NCBI GenBank assembly: GCA_001548435.1
Contig: AP017308.1
Span: forward strand, 5,465,030-5,529,029
Source of the DNA: Leptolyngbya sp. NIES-3755
Lineage (GTDB): Bacteria > Cyanobacteriota > Cyanobacteriia > Leptolyngbyales > Leptolyngbyaceae
Direction: 5' to 3'
Length of the DNA: 64,000 nt
Position numbers and translations under genes: made by a program. Below the pieces are notes generated by a model that saw nothing but the letters and a program-made list of their open reading frames with translations, searched no databases and was not told the DNA's origin. Below are positions 55,088-64,000 of the stretch, one piece after another; the first letter of the stretch is position 1, and every line of letters starts with the position of its first letter.

Positions 55088-56449
55088 ATGGCAAACAGCA
55101 ACCTCCTTCCTCTGTTGACTAGGATAGGCACCTGGACGATCGGGGGTCTACTTGGAGGTTTGGTCGGCTCTTTAGTTGCAGTCCTGCTAACCGAATCCAT
55201 CAAGCGAGTCCTTGCTGCTGTCTCCACACTAGACACGCTCTGGCTGCTGCTGCTACCGCTACTCGGTGTTACGATCGCTGTCCTGGTACTGCATGGACTG
55301 GGTAGGGGCAAGGCTGTTCAGTCAGTCGCTCCCCGCAAAGCTACTCTCCCCAATCGGTTGCTTCCCCCATCGACCTGGTACTGTTTTCCCCGCGACGTTG
55401 CGCGAGCTGATCTGAGTGCCGATGTGGTGTCCACCGCTGGAGTAGAAGAGCATTTTCCCTGGAAGTTAGCACCGTTGCGTGCTTTAGCCATCCTGCCCAC
55501 GGTCGGGCTAGGTGCAGCGATGGGAACAGAATCTCCAGCCTCTCATCTCGGTGTTGCAGCGGGGACTTGGCTGGGTCGCACAAATCCAGCACTGCGCCAA
55601 CTGGTACGACCTGCTGCGATCGGTGGCGGTGCTGCGGGTGTGGCTGCCTTGATGGGAATTCCGCTGGTGGGTAGTTTCTTCATGCTTGAACTGAGCCAGC
55701 GACGCAAAGTTGCACTGAGTCCAGAACGGGTGTCAGCGGTGTTAGCGGGAGGACTGGTTGGATGGGCAGTCAACGTTAGCTTCAGGCTCGATCTGATCCG
55801 GTTGGTCGTGCCGCAGGTTCCCCCCAGTGATCTTTGGGATGCGGTGGGTGCGGCTCTGTTTATCGGATCGATCGCGGGAGCAGTAACTTCGTTCTCTGGT
55901 GAAGCAATTTACTGGGCACGAGGCTGGAAGGCTAGTCCAATCATTCGTCTTTTAACCGGGGCACTATTGATGTTTCCCTTAGCAGCGGTGACAGCGGTGA
56001 TTGCAACACCCGCAGCGGCTTTCGGTCCAGGAGGAGCAGCCATCATCTGGGCAGAAACCGTTCAAACGACCCCCTATCATCTGCTCGCTGTGGCGCTGCT
56101 CCGGGCGGCATCTACAACTGCTGCTGTGGCGGCGGGGGGCTGTGGCGGCGTGTTCGTGCCTTTTTTAGCGATCGGGGATTTGAGTGGTCGGGTGTTTGCG
56201 GATGCCTTTAGTGTGCCAGCGGATTTGGCGGGTGCTGCTGGAGCGGCAGCGGGGATTGCGGGTGGCTACCGATTACCGCTCACAGCCGCCGCGATGGTTC
56301 TGGGGGTCGGTGGACCAAATTCAGCGAAGCTAACTTGCCTTGCCACGGTTGTCATTGCTGCTTTCTCTGGATTAGTAACAGCACGAGTGGTCAATTATCT
56401 TTCTAGCTTGCTGATTGCAACAATTCATCGAATGCGATCGCCAGACTAG
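55088..56449 (+). CDS. Divergent ClC-family chloride channel protein
   Basis: A 453-residue membrane protein with ClC landmarks in variant form: GAAMGTESPASHLGVAAG (G-x-E-S-P; gating Glu kept) and CGGVFVPFLAIGDLSGRVF (GxFxP), with AALMGIPLVGSFFMLELSQRR between. No CBS domains. The gene is richer in GC and alanine and poorer in CGATCG sites than its neighbours, which may mean acquisition from another lineage. Transport substrate (Cl-, F- or other) unknown. Confidence 0.8.
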   Translation: MANSNLLPLLTRIGTWTIGGLLGGLVGSLVAVLLTESIKRVLAAVSTLDTLWLLLLPLLGVTIAVLVLHGLGRGKAVQSVAPRKATLPNRLLPPSTWYCFPRDVARADLSADVVSTAGVEEHFPWKLAPLRALAILPTVGLGAAMGTESPASHLGVAAGTWLGRTNPALRQLVRPAAIGGGAAGVAALMGIPLVGSFFMLELSQRRKVALSPERVSAVLAGGLVGWAVNVSFRLDLIRLVVPQVPPSDLWDAVGAALFIGSIAGAVTSFSGEAIYWARGWKASPIIRLLTGALLMFPLAAVTAVIATPAAAFGPGGAAIIWAETVQTTPYHLLAVALLRAASTTAAVAAGGCGGVFVPFLAIGDLSGRVFADAFSVPADLAGAAGAAAGIAGGYRLPLTAAAMVLGVGGPNSAKLTCLATVVIAAFSGLVTARVVNYLSSLLIATIHRMRSPD

Positions 56450-56540
56450 ACTGCTTGCGTGAATGCCCTGGCGACTAGAATTCGCGACTTGTATGTTGAG
56501 AGAAATTACCGCACAGGAAATGGCTCAAATTCATGTTTGA

Positions 56541-57119
56541 TCAAACAATCGAACAATCTCGCTCCAATGCTTGCCGCAATAAATCCTTGTAGTTCCGATT
56601 GTTGACAATATATGCCCCAAATCGTTCTAAGTGTGGGTTCATCATCTGAGCATCAAATAGAACGAAATTCCGCGATCGCAGATGTTCTACCAGTTTCACC
56701 ATCGCCACTTTCGATCCATCCGGAATCCGAAAAAACATCGACTCCCCAATAAATGCGCCTCTGAGCGACAGCCCTAAAATTCCACCTGCAAGCTGATCGC
56801 CTTGCCAAGTCTCAAAACTATGTGCCCATCCTGCTTGATGTAGCGTCCAATAAATCTCTTTTAGATCATTTGAAATCCAAGTCGTATCGCGATCGGCACA
56901 ACCTTCCACAACCTCTTTGAACGCTGTATCAATTGCAACTCTAAACCGATCTTGATTCAGGACGCGCCGCAGAGATTTAGGATACCGAAATCGATCATCT
57001 AAGGGAATCAACGTCCGTTCGCGACTCGTATACCAGGCTAAATCTTTACCTGACTCATCCGACATTAAAAAATAACCTTGTGCATAGCCTTCGAGGATCG
57101 AAGACACATCAATTTGCAT
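56541..57119 (-). CDS. aat: Leucyl/phenylalanyl-tRNA--protein transferase
   Basis: Adds Leu or Phe to proteins with N-terminal Arg or Lys, tagging them for ClpS/ClpAP-type degradation (N-degron pathway). The 192-residue protein shows [69 protein letters not shown], and FIGESMFFR. Length is near the usual but with a short N-terminus. ATG at 57119 lies beside the divergent 109-residue gene. Confidence 0.93.
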   Translation of the reverse strand: MQIDVSSILEGYAQGYFLMSDESGKDLAWYTSRERTLIPLDDRFRYPKSLRRVLNQDRFRVAIDTAFKEVVEGCADRDTTWISNDLKEIYWTLHQAGWAHSFETWQGDQLAGGILGLSLRGAFIGESMFFRIPDGSKVAMVKLVEHLRSRNFVLFDAQMMNPHLERFGAYIVNNRNYKDLLRQALERDCSIV

Positions 57120-57197
57120 AAACGTAGCTCCGGGAACGTTGTAACAGGGATACTGAAACGATATAGTTTGAATAGCCTTGTCAGTTGGGGAAAAACA

Positions 57198-57527
57198 ATG
57201 GTTGAACCCATCCCACCGATTACGTTACCGCCCGCCAAGCATCCGGAGCAGGAGGCAGCTTGGCTTGAGCAAAAATTACAGCGGTGGCTTGATGAAGAGT
57301 TTCTTCCGGAGCCTGCCAACCGGAAAATTGCACAACGCGCTGCCCAAATTTTCAAACGTCACCGAATGGAAGACGAAAATGATTTGGGATCGCTCGTCAT
57401 CGCGATTATTGCAGAAATGCAGGCGTTTGATTTTTCAGATAGTTTTTATGGAGAATTCGCGATCGCCAACGCGGTCAGTGATTTACTGATGGACAGCTTG
57501 GGGATCGATCGCTGTTGTGGTCAATAA
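57198..57527 (+). CDS. Conserved cyanobacterial hypothetical protein
   Basis: A 109-residue acidic soluble protein: [13 protein letters not shown]-type Pro-rich start ([20 protein letters not shown]), helix [38 protein letters not shown], then [38 protein letters not shown]. It resembles a protein family common in cyanobacteria whose role I do not know. ATG at 57198 follows GGGGAAAAAC; the upstream open frame lies in the aat promoter region. Confidence 0.75.
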   Translation: MVEPIPPITLPPAKHPEQEAAWLEQKLQRWLDEEFLPEPANRKIAQRAAQIFKRHRMEDENDLGSLVIAIIAEMQAFDFSDSFYGEFAIANAVSDLLMDSLGIDRCCGQ

Positions 57528-57567
57528 AATTTTGGATTCCAGACGAATCCGAAACCCAAAATTCTTT

Positions 57568-57870
57568 CTACCAGCTTGATTTGACGACACCAGGCAACAA
57601 TCCTGCGTGTGCCATTTCCCGAATACAGTGCCGTGACAGTCCAAAGTCACGATACACACCTCTTGGACGACCCGTTGCCCAACAGCGATTCCGCACCCGA
57701 ACTTTTGCACTGTTGCGGGGAAGCTGTTGAATTTGGCGATGGATTTCCAGCTTTTCAGACTGAGAGGTTGCAGCAGCGAACTGTTCCTTGAGCGCTGTGC
57801 GCTTTTCAGCATACTTTTCGACGAGGCGTTCGCGCTTTCTCTCGCGCTCAACCATGCTCTTTTTAGCCAT
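57568..57870 (-). CDS. rpsN: 30S ribosomal protein S14
   Basis: A 100-residue zinc-free S14: [20 protein letters not shown], a basic middle, [22 protein letters not shown] and [21 protein letters not shown] with the WxS.W end (VKSSW). Single Cys positions do not form the CXXC pairs of zinc-binding S14, so it is the C-minus form normal in cyanobacteria. Encoded away from the main ribosomal operon, as in other cyanobacteria. Confidence 0.97.
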   Translation of the reverse strand: MAKKSMVERERKRERLVEKYAEKRTALKEQFAAATSQSEKLEIHRQIQQLPRNSAKVRVRNRCWATGRPRGVYRDFGLSRHCIREMAHAGLLPGVVKSSW

Positions 57871-57947
57871 GAACGATCTTTGAACCTTTGATAAAAGACA
57901 CTATTTTTGATTCTACTCAAAAAAGCCGCGTTCTAGTTCGTTGAATT

Positions 57948-58201
57948 TTAAAAGCTGCGGTCGGTTGTGTAAATTCGATAGCCCGGAAGTACGATCGCGA
58001 TTCCAATCCAGCTTTGCACGATTCCCAGATAATTCGCCTCCGCAGCACGTCCACCGATTCGGAGCGTAAAAATTCCAACTAAAAGTAGAGTCCTGGAATT
58101 AAGGCATCCAGGCTGTCAGCGAACACTTTGTGTAGCGAAGCTTGCGATCGAAGTGCTTCGTTTGTCGAAATTGACTCTGGCTTGTTGAGTTGAGTAGACA
58201 T
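57948..58201 (-). pseudogene. Small membrane protein gene with a one-base frameshift
   Basis: ATG at 58201 opens a frame of 40 codons that stops at 58079. Its first 37 codons (MSTQLNKPESISTNEALRS onward, to ALIPG) look N-terminal; the -1 frame then continues from TLLLVGIFTLRIGGRAAEAN to YRIYTTDRSF and a stop at 57948, a hydrophobic segment that completes a roughly 83-residue protein. Adding one A at GGACTC (GGA-ACT-CTA) near 58090 would join them as IPG-TLLLVG. It could be a real mutation, a sequencing error, or recoding. It lies 5 bases downstream of nth on the same strand. Confidence 0.6.
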
Positions 58202-58206
58202 AATCG

Positions 58207-58884
58207 CTAGGAAATTTTGATAGGAGGATCGGCAAGATGGGCGGATGGGCAAAGATCGACGAGAACACATCGATCGCATTGTGGACTGCGAGCGTTACAA
58301 ACTGCGCGACCGTGATAGACCAACCGAATCGACCAGTTTTCCCAATCCGGTTGGGGTAAGAGCTTCATCAAATCCCGCTCGACTTTCACAGGCTCAGTGT
58401 TCTTGGTTAAGCCTAATCGATAGGTTAATCGCTTGACATGAGTATCGACTGTGACTCCTAAATTGACTCCGAACGCATGAGCCGAGACGACATTGGCAGT
58501 TTTGCGGGCGACTCCGGGGAGACTGGTGAGTTCTTCCATCGATCGAGGAACTTCGCCGCCATATTTCTCCATGATCATTTGACAGGCAGCCTGAATATTT
58601 TTGGCTTTGTTGCGGTAGAAACCTGTCGATCGAACTAAAGTTTCAAGCTCAGAAACGTCAGCGCCTGCCAGTGCTGCCGCATCAGGAAAGCGGCTAAACA
58701 AGGCAGGCGTTACGGTATTGACTCGTTCATCGGTGCATTGAGCCGCGAGGATCGTTGCCACCATTAACTGAACTGGAGTTTCATAATCCAACGTGCAAGG
58801 AGCTTCTGGATAAAGCTTTTTCAGCCGCACCAGAATTTCTAATGCCCGTTGTTTTTTTGCAGAGAGTCGCCGAGTAGTAGTCAC
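58207..58884 (-). CDS. nth: Endonuclease III
   Basis: A DNA glycosylase/AP lyase that removes oxidised pyrimidines. The 225-residue protein has the helix-hairpin-helix with catalytic Lys (ELTSLPGVARKTANVV), catalytic Asp in GVTVDTHVKRL, and the [4Fe-4S] ligands C-x6-C-x2-C-x5-C in CNARSPQCDRCVLVDLC. Overlaps the upstream rseP gene by 4 bases (coupled). Confidence 0.96.
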   Translation of the reverse strand: MTTTRRLSAKKQRALEILVRLKKLYPEAPCTLDYETPVQLMVATILAAQCTDERVNTVTPALFSRFPDAAALAGADVSELETLVRSTGFYRNKAKNIQAACQMIMEKYGGEVPRSMEELTSLPGVARKTANVVSAHAFGVNLGVTVDTHVKRLTYRLGLTKNTEPVKVERDLMKLLPQPDWENWSIRLVYHGRAVCNARSPQCDRCVLVDLCPSAHLADPPIKIS

Positions 58885-59969
58885 TGGGGAATGAGATTCA
58901 CCGTGTCACGGATGATCAGAAAAACGCCTAATCCCAGTAATAGCATTAATCCGGTCTGCATCACGCCGTCTTGAATCTTGGACGGAACGGGTTTTCCACG
59001 AACGCCTTCAACGAATAGAAATGCGAGTTGTCCACCGTCAAGCGCGGGAAGCGGCAAAATGTTGATAATCGCCAGGTTAATGCTGATTAAAGCGGTGAAA
59101 TTGAATAAGCTGGCAAAATCAGTTTTGGCAATTCTCGCACCCGTCGCCACGATCGCAACAGGTCCCGCGACTTGATTTGCTGTATTGCTAAAGTTGCTGA
59201 TTAACTGACCAAAGCCCTGAACGGTTAGAACTACAATCCGCTGAAACTCGTTCGATGACATTGTGAAAACTTCGATCGGGTTCCTTGGGTGTTTGTAGTA
59301 CACGATCTTGCCATTCGGCTGAGTTTTGAAATGAGGTTGTAATTTAACTCCAATCTTTCCTTTACCGTTGTCATCTTTGGGTGTGACATTCACGGTTACA
59401 GGCTGACCTTTGCGCTCGATCGATAATTCCAGCGGTTGTCCTGGACTGGTTTCGATCTTTTGTTGCAAGGTTCGCATCGCAGTATCAGATGCACCCAGCG
59501 ACTTACCGTTAATCCCAACGATCACATCACCGCTTTGCACTCCCGCTTGAGATGCCACATCCTGCGCGATCGCTTCGGGGACAATTACGCCCGGATTGTA
59601 ATCGATCGTTGGTAATCCTACGAATGCCATTTGCCCGACGAGAATAAAGTAGGCGAATACTAAGTTTGCAATGACTCCAGCGCTGATGACGATCGCTCGA
59701 TCGAGAACCGGACGATTTTTCAATAAATTCGGATCATCTGGCGGAATCGTACTGTCTGGATCATCGTCAGGAAATCCCACAAACCCACCGAGCGGCAATG
59801 CTCTCAGCGCATACTCAGTTTGTTCGCCCTGATATTTAAACAAAATGGGACCAAACCCGATCGAGAATCGATTTGCATAGATGCCCTGAAGCCTCGCCGC
59901 CAGGAAATGACCAAGTTCATGCACGAAGATCAGAACTGCCAAAAGAAGAATAACCGCCAGAACAGACAT
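58881..59969 (-). CDS. rseP: Site-2 intramembrane metalloprotease, RseP family
   Basis: A 362-residue M50 zinc protease that cuts membrane-bound substrates such as anti-sigma factors. The zinc motif is H17-E-L-G-H21 in the first helix; a PDZ domain (about 125-200; AQDVASQAGVQSGDVIVGINGKSL) sits between membrane helices; the third ligand motif is LPLPALDGGQLAF (LDG). C-terminal helices follow. Cotranscribed with nth by 4-bp overlap, a pairing without obvious functional link. Confidence 0.94.
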   Translation of the reverse strand: MSVLAVILLLAVLIFVHELGHFLAARLQGIYANRFSIGFGPILFKYQGEQTEYALRALPLGGFVGFPDDDPDSTIPPDDPNLLKNRPVLDRAIVISAGVIANLVFAYFILVGQMAFVGLPTIDYNPGVIVPEAIAQDVASQAGVQSGDVIVGINGKSLGASDTAMRTLQQKIETSPGQPLELSIERKGQPVTVNVTPKDDNGKGKIGVKLQPHFKTQPNGKIVYYKHPRNPIEVFTMSSNEFQRIVVLTVQGFGQLISNFSNTANQVAGPVAIVATGARIAKTDFASLFNFTALISINLAIINILPLPALDGGQLAFLFVEGVRGKPVPSKIQDGVMQTGLMLLLGLGVFLIIRDTVNLIPQ

Positions 59970-60141
59970 AAGCAGTAATGTTTTAAGCCACGACGAAAAT
60001 GTTCTTCCATTCTAGAGGGTCAGCACCATCGTTACGATTCTTCATGCCACAAATCGGTTGAAAGGAGTAGTGAGGGAGTGCGCTCTGAATGAATCGAACT
60101 TCTGAACTAAAATAAAGCCAGTTCGCACAAGGAACAGTCTC

Positions 60142-60795
60142 ATGAGTCAGTTAAACACTCTAGTGCAGATGGAAACTTGGATTCCGATAACTTGGGAAGA
60201 GTTTATCCGAATCACAGACGACCCTGCTTATCAGAAGGTCAAGGCTTACTATCACAACGGACGCATGAGGCTGGAAAATACAGCAGTTATAGGAAATCCT
60301 CATTCTCGCGATCATGCTCTTCTCATCAGTGCAGTGATGCTCTTTGCGGGTGTGCAAGGTCTCGATATCGATGGTCATGATAGCTGCACCTACCGCAAAA
60401 GTGAATTGATCGAGATTCAACCGGATGCTTCGTTCTATGTATATGCGAATGCAGAGATTGTGCCTTGGGAAGCGGCGATCGTAGATCTAGATTTATACCC
60501 AGTGCCAGATTTAGTAATCGAAGTATCAGATGCTTCTCTGACCGACGATCGAGGAGAAAAACGATTACTGTATGAGTCGCTGGGTGTAAAAGAATACTGG
60601 ATCATCGATGTCCAGAATGCGAGTATTTGGGCATTTGCGATCGCGGATCGGGGGAGTCGGCGCATCGATCAGTCTCTTGTTTTGCCAGGGTTAGAAATTG
60701 CGGTATTGGAAGAAGCATTTCGTCGCAGTCGCGAAATGAATCATGGCAAGGTGAGTGCTTGGTTGATGAATCAGTTTCAGGCTGGAATGAACTAG
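60142..60795 (+). CDS. Uma2 family endonuclease-like protein
   Basis: A 217-residue Uma2/DUF820 protein with a complete PD-(D/E)xK-like core: PDASFYV, PDLVIEVSDASLTDDRGEKRLLYESLGVKEYWIID (Asp, Glu and Lys in register). Family roles are unknown; members occur in large numbers in cyanobacteria. It differs from the other two Uma2 genes in the window, lacking the C-terminal coil. AAGGAAC precedes the ATG. Confidence 0.85.
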   Translation: MSQLNTLVQMETWIPITWEEFIRITDDPAYQKVKAYYHNGRMRLENTAVIGNPHSRDHALLISAVMLFAGVQGLDIDGHDSCTYRKSELIEIQPDASFYVYANAEIVPWEAAIVDLDLYPVPDLVIEVSDASLTDDRGEKRLLYESLGVKEYWIIDVQNASIWAFAIADRGSRRIDQSLVLPGLEIAVLEEAFRRSREMNHGKVSAWLMNQFQAGMN

Positions 60796-60888
60796 AGCGC
60801 GATCGACGTTCTGACCTGTGCGAACCCTACTGAAGCTTTCTAACAAAACCTGTAAAATCAACAGTACTACCTGCGATTCGAGGATGCC

Positions 60889-61662
60889 ATGATTGCTGAG
60901 TTGAAGTCACCGATCGTCACTTGGGAAAAGCTTCCTGCGGATTATGTCCTTCCTGATGATCCTGTGGATAATATTACCCAGCCAATGTTGGCAATGGCTT
61001 TGACCGATAGCCTCGCTCAAGCCGGAAAACTCTCTGAAACGACATTGACCCCGACTAACTACGGGATTTGTGCCACGATCGATGCCAAAATCGTTGTAAA
61101 AGCGCCCGATTGGAGCTTCGTGCCTCAGATTACCGTTTCTCGATCGGAGGTTGAACGATCTTATACGCCCAACCTTCAAGGCAGCATTCCTGTGATTGTG
61201 ATGGAATTTCTATCACACACAGATGGCGAGGAGTATTCGATCAAGCCATCTTACCCGCCAGGAAAATGGTACTTTTATGAACGGATTTTGCAGGTTCCGA
61301 ACTATGTGATTTTTGAGCCTGAATCAGGCGACATAGAAATTTATCGATTGGATGCGAATGGGATTTACCGCCCAGAACTCATGGATGAGAATGGACGGTA
61401 TTGGATTCCTGAGATGGACTTGTTTTTGGGTGTGTGGCAAGGAGAAAGGGAAAATCGTTCTGGGTACTGGCTCCGCTGGTGGGATGAATCGGGACAGTTG
61501 TTGTTATGGGGAACGGAAGCAGTCGCCGCAGAACGACAACGAACAGAGCTAGAACGGCAACGGGTGGAAGAAGAACGACAGCGAGCGGAAGAAGAACAAC
61601 AGCGATCGCAGCGTTTAGCCGAAAAACTCCGAGAACTAGGAGTCGATCCAGATCAGCTATAA
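60889..61662 (+). CDS. Uma2 family endonuclease-like protein with C-terminal coiled coil
   Basis: A 257-residue Uma2 protein closely related to the one at 31569-32285: shared KAPDWSFVPQI, VIVMEFLSHTDGEEYSIKPS, WYFYERILQVPNYVIF, LRWWDESGQLLLWG. The C-terminal 50 residues are a highly charged coiled coil with repeated RQR.EEE units (ERQRTELERQRVEEERQRAEE) ending KLRELGVDPDQL. Ends 2 bases from the convergent serS stop. Follows another Uma2 gene by 93 bp. Confidence 0.85.
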   Translation: MIAELKSPIVTWEKLPADYVLPDDPVDNITQPMLAMALTDSLAQAGKLSETTLTPTNYGICATIDAKIVVKAPDWSFVPQITVSRSEVERSYTPNLQGSIPVIVMEFLSHTDGEEYSIKPSYPPGKWYFYERILQVPNYVIFEPESGDIEIYRLDANGIYRPELMDENGRYWIPEMDLFLGVWQGERENRSGYWLRWWDESGQLLLWGTEAVAAERQRTELERQRVEEERQRAEEEQQRSQRLAEKLRELGVDPDQL

Positions 61663-61663
61663 A

Positions 61664-62935
61664 TTACAGCACTTCTCGTCCCAGATAAGGCTGCAATGCT
61701 TCTGGAATTTTCACGGTTCCATCGGCTTGCTGATAGTTCTCCAGAATAGCTGCCATTGTTCGACCGACTGCTAATCCCGATCCATTCAGCGTGTGAACCA
61801 GTTGAGTGCCTTTCTGACCTGCTTCCTTCGATCGAATATTACCACGACGTGCTTGGAAGTCTAGACAGTTCGAGCAGCTAGAAATCTCGCGGTAAGTTCC
61901 CGCTGAGGGCAACCATACTTCGAGGTCATAGCACTTCGCGGCTGAAAATCCTAAATCTCCAGTGCAAAGTTCAACCGTCCGATAAGGCAGTTTCAAGGCT
62001 TCTAAAATCGCTTCTGCATTTTGCACTAGAGTTTGATGTTCCTGTTCCGAAGTTTCAGGATTAACCAGCTTGACTAATTCAACTTTATTGAACTGGTGGA
62101 GACGAATTAAGCCGCGTGTGTCTCTGCCATAGCTCCCTGCTTCCCGTCGAAAACAAGGCGTGTAAGCACAGTGATGAATCGGTAATTGTTCGGCTGGAAT
62201 GACCTCATCCCGATACATATTGGTCAAGGGAATTTCTGCCGTTGCCGCAAGCCACAAATCGTCATCAGCGCATTTGAAACCATCTTCAGCGAATTTTGGT
62301 AGCTGTCCGGTTGTGGTGAGCGATCGAGAATTAATCAACACCGGAGGAATGACTTCGACATATCCCGCTGCAATTTGCTGATTCAACATGAACTGAATCA
62401 ATGCTCGTTCCAGTGCCGCACCCGCACCCATCAAAATCACGAATCGGCTTTGAGCAATTTTTGTCGCTCGTTCGGTGTTGAGAATTCCAAGCTTCTCAGC
62501 GATTTCGTAATGGGGAAGAATGTCGATCGAAGGTTTAAATTCATCTCCCCATCGCTTCACTTCAACATTTTCGGTTTCATCTTTCCCGATCGGCGTTGTC
62601 TCACTCGGCAAATTCGGAAATGTCAACAACAGCGTTTCAATCTGATCGCGAATTTCCTTTTCTCGTGGCTCTAATTCGCTTAATTTTGCCTTGATCGAAT
62701 TTCCCTCGTCTCGAAGCGGCTGAACTTCGGGATTTTTCGGATCAGCCTTCATCATCTGACCGACCAATTTTCCGATCTCGTTACTTCTTGCTTGGAGTTG
62801 CGATCGCTCAACTTCTAATTCGCGCCGCTGACGATCAAGAGACGCGATCGCAGAAAGGTCATAATTCCCGCCGCGCTGATTCAGCTTGGTTTGCACAAGG
62901 TCAGGATTTTCACGAATTAGCTTCAGGTCTAGCAC
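61664..62935 (-). CDS. serS: Seryl-tRNA synthetase
   Basis: Charges tRNA-Ser. The 423-residue class II synthetase has the N-terminal tRNA-binding coiled coil (about 25-105; [22 protein letters not shown]), motif 2 [22 protein letters not shown], and motif 3 [18 protein letters not shown]. Length standard. Divergent from the cpc promoter region. Confidence 0.97.
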   Translation of the reverse strand: MLDLKLIRENPDLVQTKLNQRGGNYDLSAIASLDRQRRELEVERSQLQARSNEIGKLVGQMMKADPKNPEVQPLRDEGNSIKAKLSELEPREKEIRDQIETLLLTFPNLPSETTPIGKDETENVEVKRWGDEFKPSIDILPHYEIAEKLGILNTERATKIAQSRFVILMGAGAALERALIQFMLNQQIAAGYVEVIPPVLINSRSLTTTGQLPKFAEDGFKCADDDLWLAATAEIPLTNMYRDEVIPAEQLPIHHCAYTPCFRREAGSYGRDTRGLIRLHQFNKVELVKLVNPETSEQEHQTLVQNAEAILEALKLPYRTVELCTGDLGFSAAKCYDLEVWLPSAGTYREISSCSNCLDFQARRGNIRSKEAGQKGTQLVHTLNGSGLAVGRTMAAILENYQQADGTVKIPEALQPYLGREVL

Positions 62936-63250
62936 AATACAACATCCAAAATCGCTCCCTCACCAGGATACATCGTCGGTTGAAAGGCGAGGAACGCAAT
63001 CCAAACTTAGAGAATCTAATCCAACTTAACAAAGCGAAATAATATTTTTGATAAATTTCTTAACAACTCGTTACAGACTTGAGTTTTGCTTGTAGGTCCC
63101 AAAAGTTCTGCAAATCAATTGCAGCCTCAATTTTGAGAATCTTAAATGATCCTTAACTTTACAAAACTAAACAAACACCGCTTAAAGTTTCTCAGAAAAG
63201 CAGAAAGAATTCAGCCTTGATCCCCGTCAATCCTTGATTTAGCAACACTT

Positions 63251-63279
63251 TTGACAAATATTTCGTTGAGCGTGATACA
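63251..63279 (+). promoter_or_regulatory. Candidate sigma70-type promoter upstream of cpcB
   Basis: TTGACA (63251-63256, perfect -35) with 17 bases to GATACA (63274-63279), or 16 to TGATAC. This would give a leader of about 300 bases. A TATAAA at about 63319 is an alternative -10. Confidence 0.35.
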
Positions 63280-63445
63280 AATCAACAACTTGTAACAAAC
63301 TCAGGCACTATGGCATTGTATAAAAGGAAATCGAAGGGGAAAACAAACAAAACAAACCCGCTTAAAACACTATCTGAATAGGATTCGCGCTTTCTCATAG
63401 AAATGTGACAATCTCTCAGATTTCTTAAAAACTCAATTTGTCATC

Positions 63446-63463
63446 ACTCGATACAAATCGAGT
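63446..63463 (+). promoter_or_regulatory. Perfect hairpin followed by T-run in the cpc leader
   Basis: ACTCGAT / ATCGAGT, 7 bp, with a 4-base loop ACAA and then TTTT minus one (TTT-CC). It has a terminator-like shape about 130 bases before cpcB and could serve attenuation or mRNA stability. Confidence 0.5.
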
Positions 63464-63555
63464 TTTCCGAGAAACTGAAATTCAGAGAGTGGGGTTTAAC
63501 GCCTCTTCGGGCATTCAAACCTCCAAATGGCTTCAGAAACACCTTCCAGTTCTGA

Positions 63556-64000
<445 letters not shown>

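Overview
The window is cyanobacterial chromosome. The evidence is the dense scatter of HIP1-type octamers (GCGATCGC and its core CGATCG), the start of cpcB (phycocyanin beta) at the right edge, and cyanobacteria-typical genes: gun4, ictB, a cyAbrB regulator, XisI, a RelN-type antitoxin, DUF3598, Uma2 nucleases and a TPR-CHAT protein. A filamentous or Leptolyngbya-like non-marine lineage is my best guess from gene content; the genus cannot be fixed by eye. I recognised no tRNA, rRNA, CRISPR array or prophage.

Left third (1-22 kb): a KtrA-like K+ gating subunit cut by the window edge; cobO-like, dcd and xisI with a decayed xisH; an MlaE permease divergent from a CorA transporter; a phasin-like protein; the SRP RNA gene (ffs); LigT plus an alpha/beta-hydrolase-fold protein; clpB; a TM2 / helix-hairpin-helix / Trm1 run; thiD; a Crp-like regulator; ictB; a GAF 'histidine kinase' without its histidine; gun4; a heptose-phosphate adenylyltransferase and a response regulator.

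Middle (22-44 kb): icd, then rpsP-khpA, then a tightly overlapping phoH / small membrane protein / GH1 glucosidase / membrane protein run; sirohydrochlorin chelatase and cobA (both tetrapyrrole genes); an orphan relN antitoxin; rluD; Uma2; a TpsB/Omp85-type outer-membrane protein; an FdhF/YdeP molybdoenzyme. The most notable locus follows: a gene for a roughly 1464-residue protein (three N-terminal repeats, TPRs, C-terminal CHAT protease domain) split by a complete 1177-bp ISKra4-type insertion sequence with 18-bp perfect terminal repeats and an 8-bp target duplication. Removing the IS and one duplicate restores one frame.

Right third (44-64 kb): rpiA; a ribbon-helix-helix-like gene with a remnant of its usual HNH partner; a GT39 glycosyltransferase; two different ClC channels; a cyAbrB regulator followed by a 36-residue membrane peptide; a candidate small RNA with its own promoter and terminator; a Deg/HtrA protease; def; GH65 phosphorylase plus DUF3598; aat; rpsN; a frameshifted small membrane protein gene; nth; rseP; two Uma2 genes; serS; and the long structured leader of cpcB.

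Most genes are housekeeping. The accessory signal lies in the IS-split CHAT gene, the decayed two-gene modules (xisH/xisI, HNH/RHH-like, lone relN) and several conserved folds that have lost catalytic residues (pseudo-kinase, CobO-like without a P-loop, hydrolase fold without nucleophile).
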